A stretch of 64,000 bases of DNA, from assembly GCF_023715745.1 (NCBI RefSeq), contig NZ_JAMBOV010000002.1, positions 372,001-436,000 on the forward strand, in the 5' to 3' direction. The notes beneath the pieces are model-generated. The model did no database searches, was not told where the DNA came from, and saw only the letters and a program-made list of their open reading frames with translations. The position numbers were made by a program, and so were the translations under genes. This DNA comes from Microbacterium oleivorans (GTDB taxonomy: Bacteria; Actinomycetota; Actinomycetes; Actinomycetales; Microbacteriaceae). This document shows positions 14,908-24,900 of the stretch, one piece after another. How positions within the stretch are numbered: position 1 is the stretch's first letter; each line of letters starts with the position of its first letter.

Positions 14908-15003
14908 CCCGATACCGGGCGCGGCCACCCCACATAGACCCTCACGGGTCGAATGCACCACACCGGACACCACGACACCGAAGTCCACGGGAAAGGAAAC
15001 ACA

Positions 15004-16134
15004 GTGAAACTCAAGAGGATCATCTTCGTCGGCATCGCAGCCGGCGCCCTCGCGCTCACGGCGTGCGCCGGAGGCGGCAACACCGCCGGTGGCGGCGGCA
15101 ACGAGGGCGGTGGCGACGGCGGCCTCATCGGCGTCGCCATGCCCACCAAGAGCTCCGAGCGCTGGATCCAGGACGGCGACGCCGTCAAGAAGGCCCTCGA
15201 GGACCAGGGCTACCAGGTCGACCTCCAGTACGCCGAGGACGACATCCCCACCCAGGTCTCGCAGATCGAGAACATGATCACCAAGGGCGCGGAGGCGCTC
15301 ATCGTCGCATCGATCGACGGCACGACGCTCACCGAGGCCCTGCAGAACGCGGCGGATGCCGACATCCCGGTCATCGCCTACGACCGCCTCATCAAGGGCA
15401 CCGAGAACGTCGACTACTACGCGACGTTCGACAACGAGCTCGTCGGCAACCAGCAGGCGTGGACGGTCCTGAACGGCCTCGGCCTGACCGACCTCGAGGG
15501 CAACCCCGTCGACGGCGCGCCCGAGGGCCCGTTCAACATCGAGCTGTTCGCCGGCTCGCTGGACGACAACAACGCGTTCTTCTTCTTCAACGGAGCGATG
15601 GACGTCCTGAAGCCGTACATCGAGGACGGAACGCTCGTCGTGAAGTCGGGTCAGACGAGCATCGAGCAGGCAGCGACGCTCCGCTGGGACGGCGAGACCG
15701 CTCAGAGCCGCATGGAGGACATCCTGACGGCGAACTACAGCGACGGCACCCAGGTCGACGCGGTCCTCTCGCCTTACGACGGCATCTCCCGCGGCATCAT
15801 CTCGGCTCTCGCCGACGCGGGCTACTCCGTCGGGGACGAGTGGCCGATCATCTCCGGTCAGGACGCCGAGGTCGACTCGGTCAAGGCCATCCTGAGCGGT
15901 GAGCAGTACGCGACCATCTTCAAGGACACCCGCGAGCTCGCCAAGGTCGCCGCGGACATGGCCGTCGCCGTGCTGAACGACGAGGAGCCCGAGACCAACG
16001 ACACCACCACGTACGACAACGACGTCAAGGTCGTCCCGTCGTACCTGCTGGCGCCGGTCCCGGTCGTCAAGGACAACGTGCAGTCGGCTCTGGTCGACAC
16101 CGGCTACTGGACGGCGGAGGAACTGGGTCTCTGA
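15004..16134 (+). CDS. chvE: Multiple-monosaccharide-binding lipoprotein ChvE
   Basis: A 376-residue lipoprotein with a signal peptide ending LALTAC (Cys21), followed by a flexible Gly-rich spacer. The binding-protein fold has ChvE-type landmarks: [66 protein letters not shown] and [20 protein letters not shown]. ChvE-type proteins bind several aldoses such as glucose, galactose, xylose and arabinose. GTG at 15004 is preferred because GGAAAGGAA lies just upstream and the signal peptide starts there. A 12-bp hairpin follows the gene before mmsA. Confidence 0.88.
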   Translation: MKLKRIIFVGIAAGALALTACAGGGNTAGGGGNEGGGDGGLIGVAMPTKSSERWIQDGDAVKKALEDQGYQVDLQYAEDDIPTQVSQIENMITKGAEALIVASIDGTTLTEALQNAADADIPVIAYDRLIKGTENVDYYATFDNELVGNQQAWTVLNGLGLTDLEGNPVDGAPEGPFNIELFAGSLDDNNAFFFFNGAMDVLKPYIEDGTLVVKSGQTSIEQAATLRWDGETAQSRMEDILTANYSDGTQVDAVLSPYDGISRGIISALADAGYSVGDEWPIISGQDAEVDSVKAILSGEQYATIFKDTRELAKVAADMAVAVLNDEEPETNDTTTYDNDVKVVPSYLLAPVPVVKDNVQSALVDTGYWTAEELGL

Positions 16135-16157
16135 CCCCGCTCCACCACTGACCATCC

Positions 16158-16191
16158 GCGTCGGCGGCGGGGTTCGCCTCGCCGCCGACGC
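16158..16191 (+). promoter_or_regulatory. Intergenic hairpin between chvE and mmsA
   Basis: A 12-bp perfect GC stem (arms 16158-16169 and 16180-16191) with a 10-base loop and no T-tract. Hairpins behind binding-protein genes commonly protect that part of the mRNA, or end some of the transcripts, so that more binding protein than transporter is made. Confidence 0.5.
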
Positions 16192-16224
16192 ACCCCCATC
16201 CATCCCTCACGGAAGTCGGAGATC

Positions 16225-17754
16225 GTGACCGAGACCATCCTCGAGATGCGCGGCATCACCAAGACGTTCCCGGGCGTGAAGGCGCTGTCGAACGTCAACT
16301 TCGCCGTCGAGCGCGGAGAGATCCACGCCATCTGCGGCGAGAACGGCGCGGGCAAGTCGACGCTCATGAAGGTGCTGTCGGGTGTCTACCCGCACGGCAC
16401 CTATGACGGCGAGATCCACTACGCCGGTGACGTCGTCGAGTTCAAGAGCCTGCGCGACAGCGAAGCGCGCGGCATCGTCATCATCCACCAGGAGCTCGCC
16501 CTCAGCCCCTACCTGTCGATCGCCGAGAACATCTTCCTCAACAACGAGCGCACGGGCCCCGGCGGCCTGATCGACTGGAACAAGACCAACTTCGAAGCCG
16601 CCGAGCTCCTCAAGCGCGTCGGACTGCGGGAGAACCCGACCGCGAAGGTCAATCAGCTCGGTGTCGGCAAGCAGCAGCTCGTCGAGATCGCCAAGGCGCT
16701 GTCGAAGGAGGTCAAGCTCCTCATCCTCGACGAGCCGACCGCCGCGCTCAACGACGAGGACTCCGACCACCTGCTCGACCTGATCCTCAGCCTCCGCGAG
16801 GAGGGGATCACGTCGATCATCATCAGCCACAAGCTGAACGAGATCAAGAAGGTCGCCGACGCCGTCACGGTCATCCGCGACGGGAAGACGATCGAGACGA
16901 TCGCGAAGACCGACGTCACCGAGGACCGCATCATCAAGGACATGGTGGGTCGCGACCTCGAGCACCGGTACCCCGACCACGAACCGCAGATCGGCGACGA
17001 GCTGCTGCGGGTCGAGAACTGGACCGCGCACCACCCGCAGGACCCGACGCGCGTCGTCGTCGACGACGTGTCGATCACCGTCCGTGCGGGCGAGATCGTC
17101 GGCATCGCGGGCCTCATGGGCGCCGGTCGCACCGAGTTCGCGATGAGCCTGTTCGGGCACAGCTACGGCACCCGCATCTCGGGCAGGGTCTTCATGCGCG
17201 GCAAGGAGATCCGCACCCGCACCGTGTCCGAGGCCATCGCCAACGGCTTGGCCTACGCGACCGAGGACCGCAAGACGTACGGCTTGAACCTCATCGAGGA
17301 CATCAAGCGCAACATCTCGATGGCATCGCTCAAGAAGCTCGAGAAGGCCGGCCTGGTCGACGACAACGAGGAGTTCGCCGTCGCCAACCAGTACCGCAAG
17401 AGCATGAACATCAAGGCGCCGACCGTGCTCGCCAAGACGGGCAAGCTCTCCGGCGGCAATCAGCAGAAGGTCGTGCTGTCGAAGTGGATCTACTCCGATC
17501 CCGAGGTGCTGATCCTCGACGAGCCGACGCGAGGCATCGACGTCGGAGCGAAGTACGAGATCTACACGATCATCAACAAGCTCGCCGCCGCCGGGAAGGG
17601 CGTCATCGTCATCTCGTCGGAGCTCCCCGAACTGCTCGGCATCTCCGACCGCGTGTACGCGCTGTCGGAGGGCCGCATCACCGGTGAGGTGCCCATCAGC
17701 GAGGCCACCCCCGAACACGTCCTCAAGCTCATGACCATGGAGAAGCCCCGCTGA
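16225..17754 (+). CDS. mmsA: Multiple-monosaccharide ABC transporter ATP-binding protein MmsA (GguA)
   Basis: A 509-residue protein with two fused nucleotide-binding domains. The first has Walker [10 protein letters not shown] at 38-46, the Q-loop [14 protein letters not shown] and Walker [12 protein letters not shown] near 175. The second has the usual degenerate P-loop [13 protein letters not shown] near 293, then [15 protein letters not shown] and [18 protein letters not shown]. Full length matches GguA/MmsA. GTG at 16225 follows a GGAG motif. It lies between chvE and mmsB and supplies ATP hydrolysis for their importer. Confidence 0.92.
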   Translation: MTETILEMRGITKTFPGVKALSNVNFAVERGEIHAICGENGAGKSTLMKVLSGVYPHGTYDGEIHYAGDVVEFKSLRDSEARGIVIIHQELALSPYLSIAENIFLNNERTGPGGLIDWNKTNFEAAELLKRVGLRENPTAKVNQLGVGKQQLVEIAKALSKEVKLLILDEPTAALNDEDSDHLLDLILSLREEGITSIIISHKLNEIKKVADAVTVIRDGKTIETIAKTDVTEDRIIKDMVGRDLEHRYPDHEPQIGDELLRVENWTAHHPQDPTRVVVDDVSITVRAGEIVGIAGLMGAGRTEFAMSLFGHSYGTRISGRVFMRGKEIRTRTVSEAIANGLAYATEDRKTYGLNLIEDIKRNISMASLKKLEKAGLVDDNEEFAVANQYRKSMNIKAPTVLAKTGKLSGGNQQKVVLSKWIYSDPEVLILDEPTRGIDVGAKYEIYTIINKLAAAGKGVIVISSELPELLGISDRVYALSEGRITGEVPISEATPEHVLKLMTMEKPR

Positions 17755-17771
17755 CGGGGCAGGAGACACAC

Positions 17772-19004
17772 ATGTCGAACACCACCACACCCCCGGAGAC
17801 CGCCGCCGGCGGCGGCATCAACCCCGCCGACAACCGCGTCACCCGCTGGCTGACGACGGTCCTGTCCGACCTCGGCCGCAACGGCATCTTCATCGCCCTC
17901 ATCGCGGTCGTCGTCCTGTTCGCGATCCTCACCGACGGCATCCTGCTGCGTCCGCAGAACCTGTCGAACCTCGTCGTCCAGAACGGCTACATCCTCGTGC
18001 TGGCCATCGGCATGGTGATGATCATCATCGCGGGTCACATCGACCTGTCCGTCGGCTCGGTCGCCGCCTTCATCGGTGCGGTCTCGGGTGTCCTGGCGGT
18101 CCACTGGGGACTGCCCTGGGGCCTCGCGATCGTCCTCTCGCTCTTGATCGGCGCCCTCGTGGGCGCGTGGCAGGGCTTCTGGGTCGCCTACGTCGGCATC
18201 CCCGCGTTCATCGTGACCCTCGCGGGCATGCTCATCTTCCGCGGCCTCGCCCTCGTGGTCCTCGGCAACCAGAACATCGGCTCGTTCCCGACCGAGTACC
18301 GCTCGCTCGGCAACGGCTTCCTCGCGGGCCTGTTCGGCGAGTCCGACCCCGACCTGTTCACCCTCGTGATCGGAGCCGTGGCCATCGTCGCCCTCGCGGT
18401 GCAGCAGGTGCGCACGCGCCTCGGGCGGCAGAAGTACGACCAGGACGTCGACCCCCTTCTCTGGTTCATCGCCAAGCTCGCGCTGGTCGCGGTCGTGATC
18501 GGATGGTTCACCCTCGCACTGGCGTCCTACAAGGGCATCCCGGTCACCCTGATCGTGCTGGCCGTGCTCGTGCTCGTGTACGGGATCGTCATGAACCGCA
18601 CGGTCTTCGGTCGCCACATCTACGCGATCGGCGGCAACCGGCACGCGGCGGAGCTGTCCGGCATCAAGACGCGCCGAGTGGACTTCTGGCTCTTCGTCAA
18701 CATGGGCGTCCTCGCCGCTCTCGCGGGCCTCATCTTCACCGCGCGTCTGAACCTCGCCGGGCCCAAGGCGGGTGAGGGCTTCGAACTCGAGGCGATCTCG
18801 GCGGCCTTCATCGGCGGGGCCGCCGTCCAGGGCGGTGTCGGCACGATCGGCGGCGCCATCATCGGTGGTCTGATCATCGGTGTCCTGAACAACGGCATGT
18901 CCATCATGGGCATCGGCATCGACTGGCAGCAGGCCGTGAAGGGCCTCGTGCTGCTGTTCGCGGTCGCCTTCGACGTCTACAACAAGCGTCGGGCAGGTCA
19001 CTGA
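17772..19004 (+). CDS. mmsB: Multiple-monosaccharide ABC transporter permease MmsB (GguB)
   Basis: A 410-residue permease with about ten membrane segments. Signatures are ILVLAIGMVMIIIAGHIDLS near residues 75-94, YVGIPAFIVTLAGMLIFRGL, FGRHIYAIGGNRHAAELSGI and LEAISAAFIGGAAVQGGVGT. A cytoplasmic loop with RQKYDQDVDPLLW is characteristic of this subfamily. GGAG eight bases before the ATG is a good ribosome binding site. It forms the channel for ChvE-delivered sugars with MmsA and is followed one base later by a tiny membrane protein gene. Confidence 0.92.
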   Translation: MSNTTTPPETAAGGGINPADNRVTRWLTTVLSDLGRNGIFIALIAVVVLFAILTDGILLRPQNLSNLVVQNGYILVLAIGMVMIIIAGHIDLSVGSVAAFIGAVSGVLAVHWGLPWGLAIVLSLLIGALVGAWQGFWVAYVGIPAFIVTLAGMLIFRGLALVVLGNQNIGSFPTEYRSLGNGFLAGLFGESDPDLFTLVIGAVAIVALAVQQVRTRLGRQKYDQDVDPLLWFIAKLALVAVVIGWFTLALASYKGIPVTLIVLAVLVLVYGIVMNRTVFGRHIYAIGGNRHAAELSGIKTRRVDFWLFVNMGVLAALAGLIFTARLNLAGPKAGEGFELEAISAAFIGGAAVQGGVGTIGGAIIGGLIIGVLNNGMSIMGIGIDWQQAVKGLVLLFAVAFDVYNKRRAGH

Positions 19005-19005
19005 G

Positions 19006-19146
19006 ATGGCGAAGCAGATGTCCTCGGGAGGCGACCTCGACCGTCCCGGCCCCACGACAGCGCGGATCACGATGTGGATCTGCGGCGGCGCCGTGGGTCT
19101 CTACATGGTCGTGAGCGGCCTCATCGGTGCCCTGACCACCGGCTGA
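19006..19146 (+). CDS. 46-residue membrane protein at the end of the mmsAB operon
   Basis: This small gene encodes a 46-residue protein. About 18 soluble residues (MAKQMSSGGDLDRPG at the start) are followed by a single hydrophobic helix (ITMWICGGAVGLYMVVSGLI) and ALTTG. Its ATG lies one base after the mmsB stop, and it ends 18 bases before a strong terminator, so it is clearly part of the operon. I do not recognise a family. Its size, one membrane helix and position suggest an accessory subunit of the MmsAB permease, but no function is shown. Confidence 0.6.
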   Translation: MAKQMSSGGDLDRPGPTTARITMWICGGAVGLYMVVSGLIGALTTG

Positions 19147-19164
19147 ATCAGCCCGCTCGCCGGC

Positions 19165-19208
19165 CGACCGCATCCCCTCCTCCTCCCGTGGAAGAGGGGA
19201 TGCGGTCG
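19165..19208. terminator. Terminator hairpin after the mmsAB operon
   Basis: A 15-bp perfect stem (arms 19165-19179 and 19194-19208) with a 14-base loop, followed by TTC on the plus strand. It closes the chvE-mmsAB transcription unit and precedes a new promoter at 19224. Confidence 0.75.
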
Positions 19209-19223
19209 TTCATCGCCCGCTCA

Positions 19224-19229
19224 TAGACT
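19224..19229 (+). promoter_or_regulatory. -10 box of the PLDc_N gene
   Basis: TAGACT, seven bases before the ATG at 19237; the context ctcatagact is identical to that in front of the MarR gene. Confidence 0.5.
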
Positions 19230-19236
19230 CGGGCCC

Positions 19237-19599
19237 ATGCCCTATCTGGTCTCGCTCGTCGTCCTGGCCGGGATGATCTTCGCGCTCGTCGACATCATCA
19301 CGCGGGACCAGAGTCTCGTGAAGCACATGCCCAAGACGGTCTGGATCTTCGTCGTCATCCTGCTGCCGTTCCTCGGCACCGTGCTGTGGTTCGCGATCGG
19401 CCGGGAGTACCCCCGCCGCGAGGTCAGTCGTCCGCCGCAGTTCGCCCCGTGGGCGACCGAGCCGCCGGCCGCTCCGGTGCGACCCCGGGACGCGCGTTCG
19501 ACGGAGCAGCAGCTCGCCGACCTCGAACGCGAGATCGAGGAGGAGCGGCTGCGGGCCGAACTCGCCCGCCGCCGACGGGACATCGGCGACCCGGCCTGA
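19237..19599 (+). CDS. PLDc_N-domain membrane protein
   Basis: A 120-residue protein with two membrane helices (LVSLVVLAGMIFALVDII and VWIFVVILLPFLGTVLWFAI) ending in the GR that marks the PLDc_N (cardiolipin synthase N-terminal) domain. No phospholipase D catalytic domain is attached, so it is not itself a synthase. A Pro-rich stretch and a C-terminal charged coiled coil follow (QQLADLEREIEEERLRAELA), which may bind a partner. Its function is unknown. It is convergent with the oxidoreductase gene, nine bases away. Confidence 0.75.
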   Translation: MPYLVSLVVLAGMIFALVDIITRDQSLVKHMPKTVWIFVVILLPFLGTVLWFAIGREYPRREVSRPPQFAPWATEPPAAPVRPRDARSTEQQLADLEREIEEERLRAELARRRRDIGDPA

Positions 19600-19608
19600 G
19601 ACCGCCGC

Positions 19609-20589
19609 TCAGCCGCGCGGGTACACGACGCCGATCTGCCGACGGATCTCGTCGAGCGTGCCCATGATCGCGACGCTCTCGTCGATCGGCAGGATGTCGC
19701 CGTCGGTGCGGCCCTGCGAGATGAGCTGTTCGGCGTGGAGGGCTTGGAACTGCATCCCGCGCCCCTCGATCTCGGTGCGGAACTCCTCGACGACCACTCC
19801 CTCGCGGTCGAACACGCGGAAGGTCGTGGGCGCGTAGAACACGCCGTCGATCTCGATGCGCCCCGCCGTTCCGACGATCTGCGCGGCGTTGGCGCCCGCG
19901 GCACGTGAGGACGTCAGCAAGGACGAGACGCCGCCGCCCGCGTGCACCATGGCGATCGCGACGTCGGTGTCGGCTCCCGTGCTCCCCAGCTGCGCCGTCG
20001 CGCGGATCTCGGCGGGCGCTCCGAGGACGTCCCACGCGAAGGAGATCGGATAGATCCCGAGGTCCAGGAGCGCGCCACCGCCGAGTGAGAGGTCGTTGAG
20101 CCGGTGCGTCGGGTCGTCGGTGATGTTCTGCGTGTGATCGGCGCTGACCACGCGGACCTCGCCGATGACACCGTCCGCCAGGATCTCGCGGAGGCGCACC
20201 ATGTGCGGAAGGTAGCGCGTCCACATCGCTTCCATCGCCAGGAGGCCGTGGTCGGCGGCGAGGTCGCGGATCGCGACGGCCTGGTCGGCGTCGAGGGTGA
20301 GCGGCTTCTCGATGAGCACGTGCTTGCCGTGCTCGAGCGCGAGGGCGGCACCGGCGAGGTGATGACTGTGCGGTGTCGCGACGTAGACGATGTCGACCTC
20401 AGGGTCGGCGACGAGGTCCTCGTACGAGCCGTGGGCTCGGGGGATCGCGTATCTCTCCGCGAACTCCCGGGCGGATTCGAGCCGGCGCGACCCGACCGCC
20501 GTCACCGTACGGCCGGCGGTCTTCAGGTCGGAGGTGAAGGCGTGCGCGATGCCGCCGGTGGCCAGGATTCCCCAGCGAAGAGAGGTCAT
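19609..20589 (-). CDS. Gfo/Idh/MocA-family NAD(P)-dependent oxidoreductase
   Basis: A 326-residue dehydrogenase. The N-terminal Rossmann fold starts RWGILATGGIAHAFTSDL (the usual GxGxxA loop appears as GILATGGIA) and continues to the YVATPHSHH and HVLIEKPLTLDADQA motifs. The Lys of EKP is the conserved catalytic residue. The C-terminal sheet domain carries GGGALLDLGIYPISFAWDVL. It probably oxidises or reduces a sugar, polyol or inositol derivative; the substrate is not evident. ATG at 20589 has a TAGGCT box six bases upstream. It diverges from the M20 peptidase gene with only 48 bases between them. Confidence 0.85.
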   Translation of the reverse strand: MTSLRWGILATGGIAHAFTSDLKTAGRTVTAVGSRRLESAREFAERYAIPRAHGSYEDLVADPEVDIVYVATPHSHHLAGAALALEHGKHVLIEKPLTLDADQAVAIRDLAADHGLLAMEAMWTRYLPHMVRLREILADGVIGEVRVVSADHTQNITDDPTHRLNDLSLGGGALLDLGIYPISFAWDVLGAPAEIRATAQLGSTGADTDVAIAMVHAGGGVSSLLTSSRAAGANAAQIVGTAGRIEIDGVFYAPTTFRVFDREGVVVEEFRTEIEGRGMQFQALHAEQLISQGRTDGDILPIDESVAIMGTLDEIRRQIGVVYPRG

Positions 20590-20595
20590 GTCCCG

Positions 20596-20601
20596 AGCCT
20601 A
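20596..20601 (-). promoter_or_regulatory. -10 box of the oxidoreductase gene
   Basis: TAGGCT on the minus strand, six bases before the ATG at 20589. Confidence 0.5.
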
Positions 20602-20625
20602 TCGGCGTGGGCGGCGGGCCCGATC

Positions 20626-20631
20626 TAGAGT
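20626..20631 (+). promoter_or_regulatory. -10 box of the M20 peptidase gene
   Basis: TAGAGT, six bases before the GTG at 20638. Confidence 0.5.
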
Positions 20632-20637
20632 CGGATC

Positions 20638-21981
20638 GTGACCCGAACCGACGCCGCCGCCGTGGGGCGGTTCCGCGAGCTGCTGCGGATAGCGACGGTG
20701 TCGATGCCGACCGACGACCCTGCAGCCGACGACACCGCGTTCGTCGCCTTCCGCGACGCCATCGCCCGGCTCTACCCCTCCCTCCACGGCGTGCTCGAGC
20801 GCGACATCGTGGGCGGGTACTCGCTCCTCTACCGCTGGCGCGGGACGGATGCCGCGGCTCCGCTCGTGCTCATGGCCCACATCGACGTCGTGCCCGTCGT
20901 GGCAGAGGAGTGGACGCGCCCCCCGTTCGCCGCCGAGACGGTCGGGGCCGGCGAGGAGGCCGAGATTCACGCCCGCGGCGCGGTCGACGACAAGGGCTCG
21001 CTCGTCGCGATCCTCGAGGCGGTCGACGCCCTCGTCGCCGAGGGGTTCACGCCGCGACACGATGTCTACCTCGCCTTCGGCCACAACGAGGAGATCGCCG
21101 GCGACGGCGCGCAGGCGATCGTCGCGGTGCTGGGCGAGCGCGGCGTGCACCCGTCGCTCGTGCTCGATGAGGGCGGAGCGGTCGTGGAGGGCGCGATCCC
21201 CGGGGTGCAGGTTCCCACCGCGGTCATCGGTGTCGCCGAGCGCGGCGTCATGACGGTGCGCCTCACGGCCCGGGAACTCGGCGGGCACGCGTCGACACCG
21301 CCTCGCGATCCCGCGACCGCGCGACTCGCGCGTGCCGTCCTGAGACTCCACCGGCGCCCCTTCCCGACCCGGCTGGTGCCGCCCGTTCGCGCGATGTTCG
21401 AGACCGTCGCCCCGCACACCTCAGGACCCCTCCGCCCCGTGTTCGCGAGCATCGGCGTCACCGGGAGACTTCTCGCGAAGGTCTTCCCACGTCTCGGCCC
21501 CGAGCTCAACGCCCTCGTGCGGACGACCGCGGTGGTGACCGAGCTCTCCGGCGCCGCGGGGGTGAACGTGCTCGCGACCTCCGCCCGCGCCAGCGTCAAC
21601 GTGCGCCTCCTGCCGGGGGACACCGCGGCGTCGGCCGCCGCCCGCATCCGTCGCGTCATCGGCGACCGTCACATCCAGGTCGAGGTCGAGTCGGCGTCGG
21701 AGCCCTCGCCGGTGTCGCCGTGGTCGGGCTCCGCGTGGGACCGCCTCGCCGCCGCGACGGCGTCCGCGCTCGGCGGAGACGTCCTCCCGACGCCCTACAT
21801 CCAGCTGGGGGCGAGTGACAGCAGGTGGTTCACGTCGATCAGCGATCACGTGTATCGGTTCACACCGTTCCATCTGACGCGCGCCGAGCGGGAGGCCCTC
21901 CACTCGCACGACGAGCGCATCCGGGTCGGGTCGTGGCTGCGCGGGATCGGGTTCTACCGCGATCTCCTGCGGGCGAGCTGA
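20638..21981 (+). CDS. M20-family metallopeptidase (PM20D1/carboxypeptidase S-like)
   Basis: A 447-residue zinc hydrolase. The metal-binding pieces are all present: the His of VLMAHIDVVPV near residue 82, the bridging Asp of RGAVDDKGS near 119, the catalytic Glu pair in FGHNEEIAGDG near 151 and the Asp/Glu of LVLDEGGA. A lid/dimerisation domain contains GVMTVRLTARELGGHASTPP, followed by a final PYIQLGASDSRWF segment and a late His. Members cleave peptides or N-acyl amino acids; no signal peptide is seen, so it acts in the cytoplasm. GTG is chosen because of the TAGAGT box. It ends two bases before the end of hrpA on the other strand. Confidence 0.85.
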   Translation: MTRTDAAAVGRFRELLRIATVSMPTDDPAADDTAFVAFRDAIARLYPSLHGVLERDIVGGYSLLYRWRGTDAAAPLVLMAHIDVVPVVAEEWTRPPFAAETVGAGEEAEIHARGAVDDKGSLVAILEAVDALVAEGFTPRHDVYLAFGHNEEIAGDGAQAIVAVLGERGVHPSLVLDEGGAVVEGAIPGVQVPTAVIGVAERGVMTVRLTARELGGHASTPPRDPATARLARAVLRLHRRPFPTRLVPPVRAMFETVAPHTSGPLRPVFASIGVTGRLLAKVFPRLGPELNALVRTTAVVTELSGAAGVNVLATSARASVNVRLLPGDTAASAAARIRRVIGDRHIQVEVESASEPSPVSPWSGSAWDRLAAATASALGGDVLPTPYIQLGASDSRWFTSISDHVYRFTPFHLTRAEREALHSHDERIRVGSWLRGIGFYRDLLRAS

Positions 21982-21983
21982 CC

Positions 21984-24900
21984 TCAGCCGCGCTCCGCGA
22001 GCGCCTTGGAGATGCGCTGCAGCGAGACGGGCTCCGCGGTGCCGAGGCGCTGGGCGAACAGACTGATCCGGAACTCCTCGAGCAGCCAGCGCGCGTGCGC
22101 GAGGTGCGCAGGAGCGCCGGACGGAAGGGGGAGCGTGCCGCCGGCATCCGCGTACAGGGCGGCGGCCCGTTCGTATTCGGTCATCCGCTGACGATCGCGA
22201 CCCGGGTTGTCGGCCAGGGTGTCGACCCGCTCCTTCGCCCCCTGCAGGTATCGGGGCAGGTGGGCGAGGCGGTCGGTGCCGGTGCGGGAGAGGAAGCCCG
22301 GGTGGATGAGCGCCGCAAGCTGACCCTTCACGTCGCCGAGGGCCGCGAGCAGCGTCATCGAGTTCTGGTTCTTGACCGCGCGTTCGACGTCGCGCTGCAG
22401 GGTGAGGATGCGGGCTGCCAGCGACACCGTCTGGAACAGCTCGTCGACGATACGGCGCGAGAAGGCGTCGCGTGCGGCCTCGAACCCGGCCACCGTGCGG
22501 ATGACCGTCTCGCCCATGACGGCGTCGGCCACGGCGACCCGGGCATCCTCGATCAGGGCCTTCGCCGAGGGGTAGGGCGACGCCGCGAGCGCCAGCTTCT
22601 CAGGCGAGGTCAGGTGATCCATGACGTAGGCCGTGGGGGAGGGGACGGCGAGCAGCAGCAGACGGCGGACGCCCGCCCGCGTGAGCTCGGCCGCCCGTTC
22701 GGCGGCCGCCTCGATGCGCAGCGACACCGCATCCTTCGTGTCCACGAGGGCGGGGTAGCCCCGTACGACACCGCCCGCCACCTTCGTGTCCACGACGGCG
22801 GGCAGGTCGCCGACGTCCCACGTCGTGATGCCCGTGCGCTCGATCGGCGCGCTCGCGGCCGCAACGGCTGCCGACGGGGATGCCGACGGTGCGGGCCCCT
22901 TCGTCGGGGTGAGCGACCGGGCCACCGACTCCCGGGCTCGGCCGGCGAGGCGGTCCTGGAGCGCGCGCAGGTCGCGGGACGACGCCACCGTGCGACCGCG
23001 CTGGTCGACGGCGCGGAACGAGACCGTGAGGTGCGCGGGAACCCGGTCGAGGTCGAAGTCGCGCTCGGTGACCGGCTGATGGGCGACCCGCTGGATGCGC
23101 GCGGCCAATGCCGCCCGCAGCGACGAGGCCGGGAGGCCGTCGGTGTCCTCGGGGCCCGAGCCGCGCAGCTCGTCGCCGAGGGTCGCCGCCCAGTCCGCAG
23201 CGGGGACGACGTGTCGGCGTATCGCCTTGGGGAGCGCCTTGATGAGCGCCGTGACGAGCTCGTCGCGCATGCCGGGGACCTGCCAGTCGAATCCGTCCGG
23301 CCGCAGCTGCGCGAGCAGGGCGAGCGGCACGACGATGCTCACGCCGTCGTCGGGGGCTCCGGGTTCGAAGCGATACGCGACGGAGAGCACCTGATCGCCC
23401 TGTCGCCAGCGGGCGGGGAAGTCGCGCTCGTCGGTGCGTGCGGCCTCGCCGAGGAGGTCCGCCTCCGTCATGTCGAGGAGCTTCGGGGTGCGCGGCTGGG
23501 TTTCGCGCCACCATGCTTCGAAGGAACGCACGTCGAACACGTCGTGCGGGACCCGCGTGTCGTAGAAGGCGTACACGGCCTCGTCGCCGACGAGGATGTC
23601 GCGGCGCCGCTCCCGCTCCTCGATGCGCTCGAGTTGCCGGCGGAGCTCCCCGTTGCGACGCTCGAACGCGGTCAGGCGCTTGTCGAGGTGCTGACTGTTC
23701 CACTCGCCCTCGACGAGCGCGTGACGCAGGAACAGCTCCCGCGCCAGATCGCGGTCGCGGCGGGCGAGCTGCACCCGGCGGCGGGGGATGAGCTCGACGC
23801 CGAAGAGCGTCACCTTCTCCGCCGCGACGGCGGCGCCGGCATCCTTCGACCAGTGCGGATCGCTGAGGCTGCGGTGCGCGAGGTCGCCCGCGAGGTCCTC
23901 GGCCCAGGCGGGGTCGATCGCCGCAACGGTGCGACCGAACAGGCGCGAGGTCTCGACGAGCTCGGCGGCCATGACGGCGTCGGGGGAGGCCTTGCGCAGT
24001 CCCGAGCCGGGGAAGACCGCGAACGAGGCGCCCCGCGCGCCGCGGTACTGCGGCAGGGGCTTGCGAGCGTTCTTCTTGGCGGGATCGGTCGTGACCGAGC
24101 GCGTGTCGAGGATGCCGATGTGGGAGAGGAGCCCCGACAGGATCGCGCGGTGCAGCGCGTCGGGGTCGGCGGCGCCCGCGGGTTGCCGCGGGGTGTCCTT
24201 CGGCGACCCGGAACGCGACAGCGTGCTCAGCTGCCGGTGCACGTCGAACCACTCCCGGACGCGGACGTAGTTGAGGTGTTCGCTGCGGCACAGGCGCCGG
24301 AACGCGCTGGAGCCGAGCTCGCGCTGCTGCTCGCGCAGGTGGTTCCAGAGATTCAGCAGCGTGAGGAAGTCGCTCGTCGGATCGACGAACCGCGCGTGCA
24401 GCCGGTCGGCCTCCTCCCGCCGCTCCTCGGGGCGCTCCCGTACGTCCTGGATCGACAGGCCGGCGACGATCGCGAGGACGTCCCGTGAGACCCCGAGCTT
24501 CTCGGCCTCGAGCAGCATCCGTGCGAAGCGCGGGTCGATCGGCAGGCGTGCGATGCGGCGGCCGAGTCCGGTGAGCCGGAGGGCCCCCGTGCGGCCGGCG
24601 ACGGCGCGCAACTCGGTCAGGAGCTCGACTGCCGCCTTCACCCCGCGACTGTCGGGCTTCGTGAGGAACGGGAACTCGGTGACGTCGCCGAATCCGAGCG
24701 AGAGCATCTGCAGGATGACGGAGGCGAGCGACGTGCGCAGGATCTCGGGCTCGGTGAACTCGGGACGAGCCGCGAAGTCGTCCTCACCGTAGAGACGGAT
24801 CGCGATGCCCGCCGAGGTGCGCCCGGCGCGGCCGGAGCGCTGCTGCGCCGACGCCTGCGAGATCGCCTCGATCGGCAGGCGCTGGATCTTCGAGCGCACG

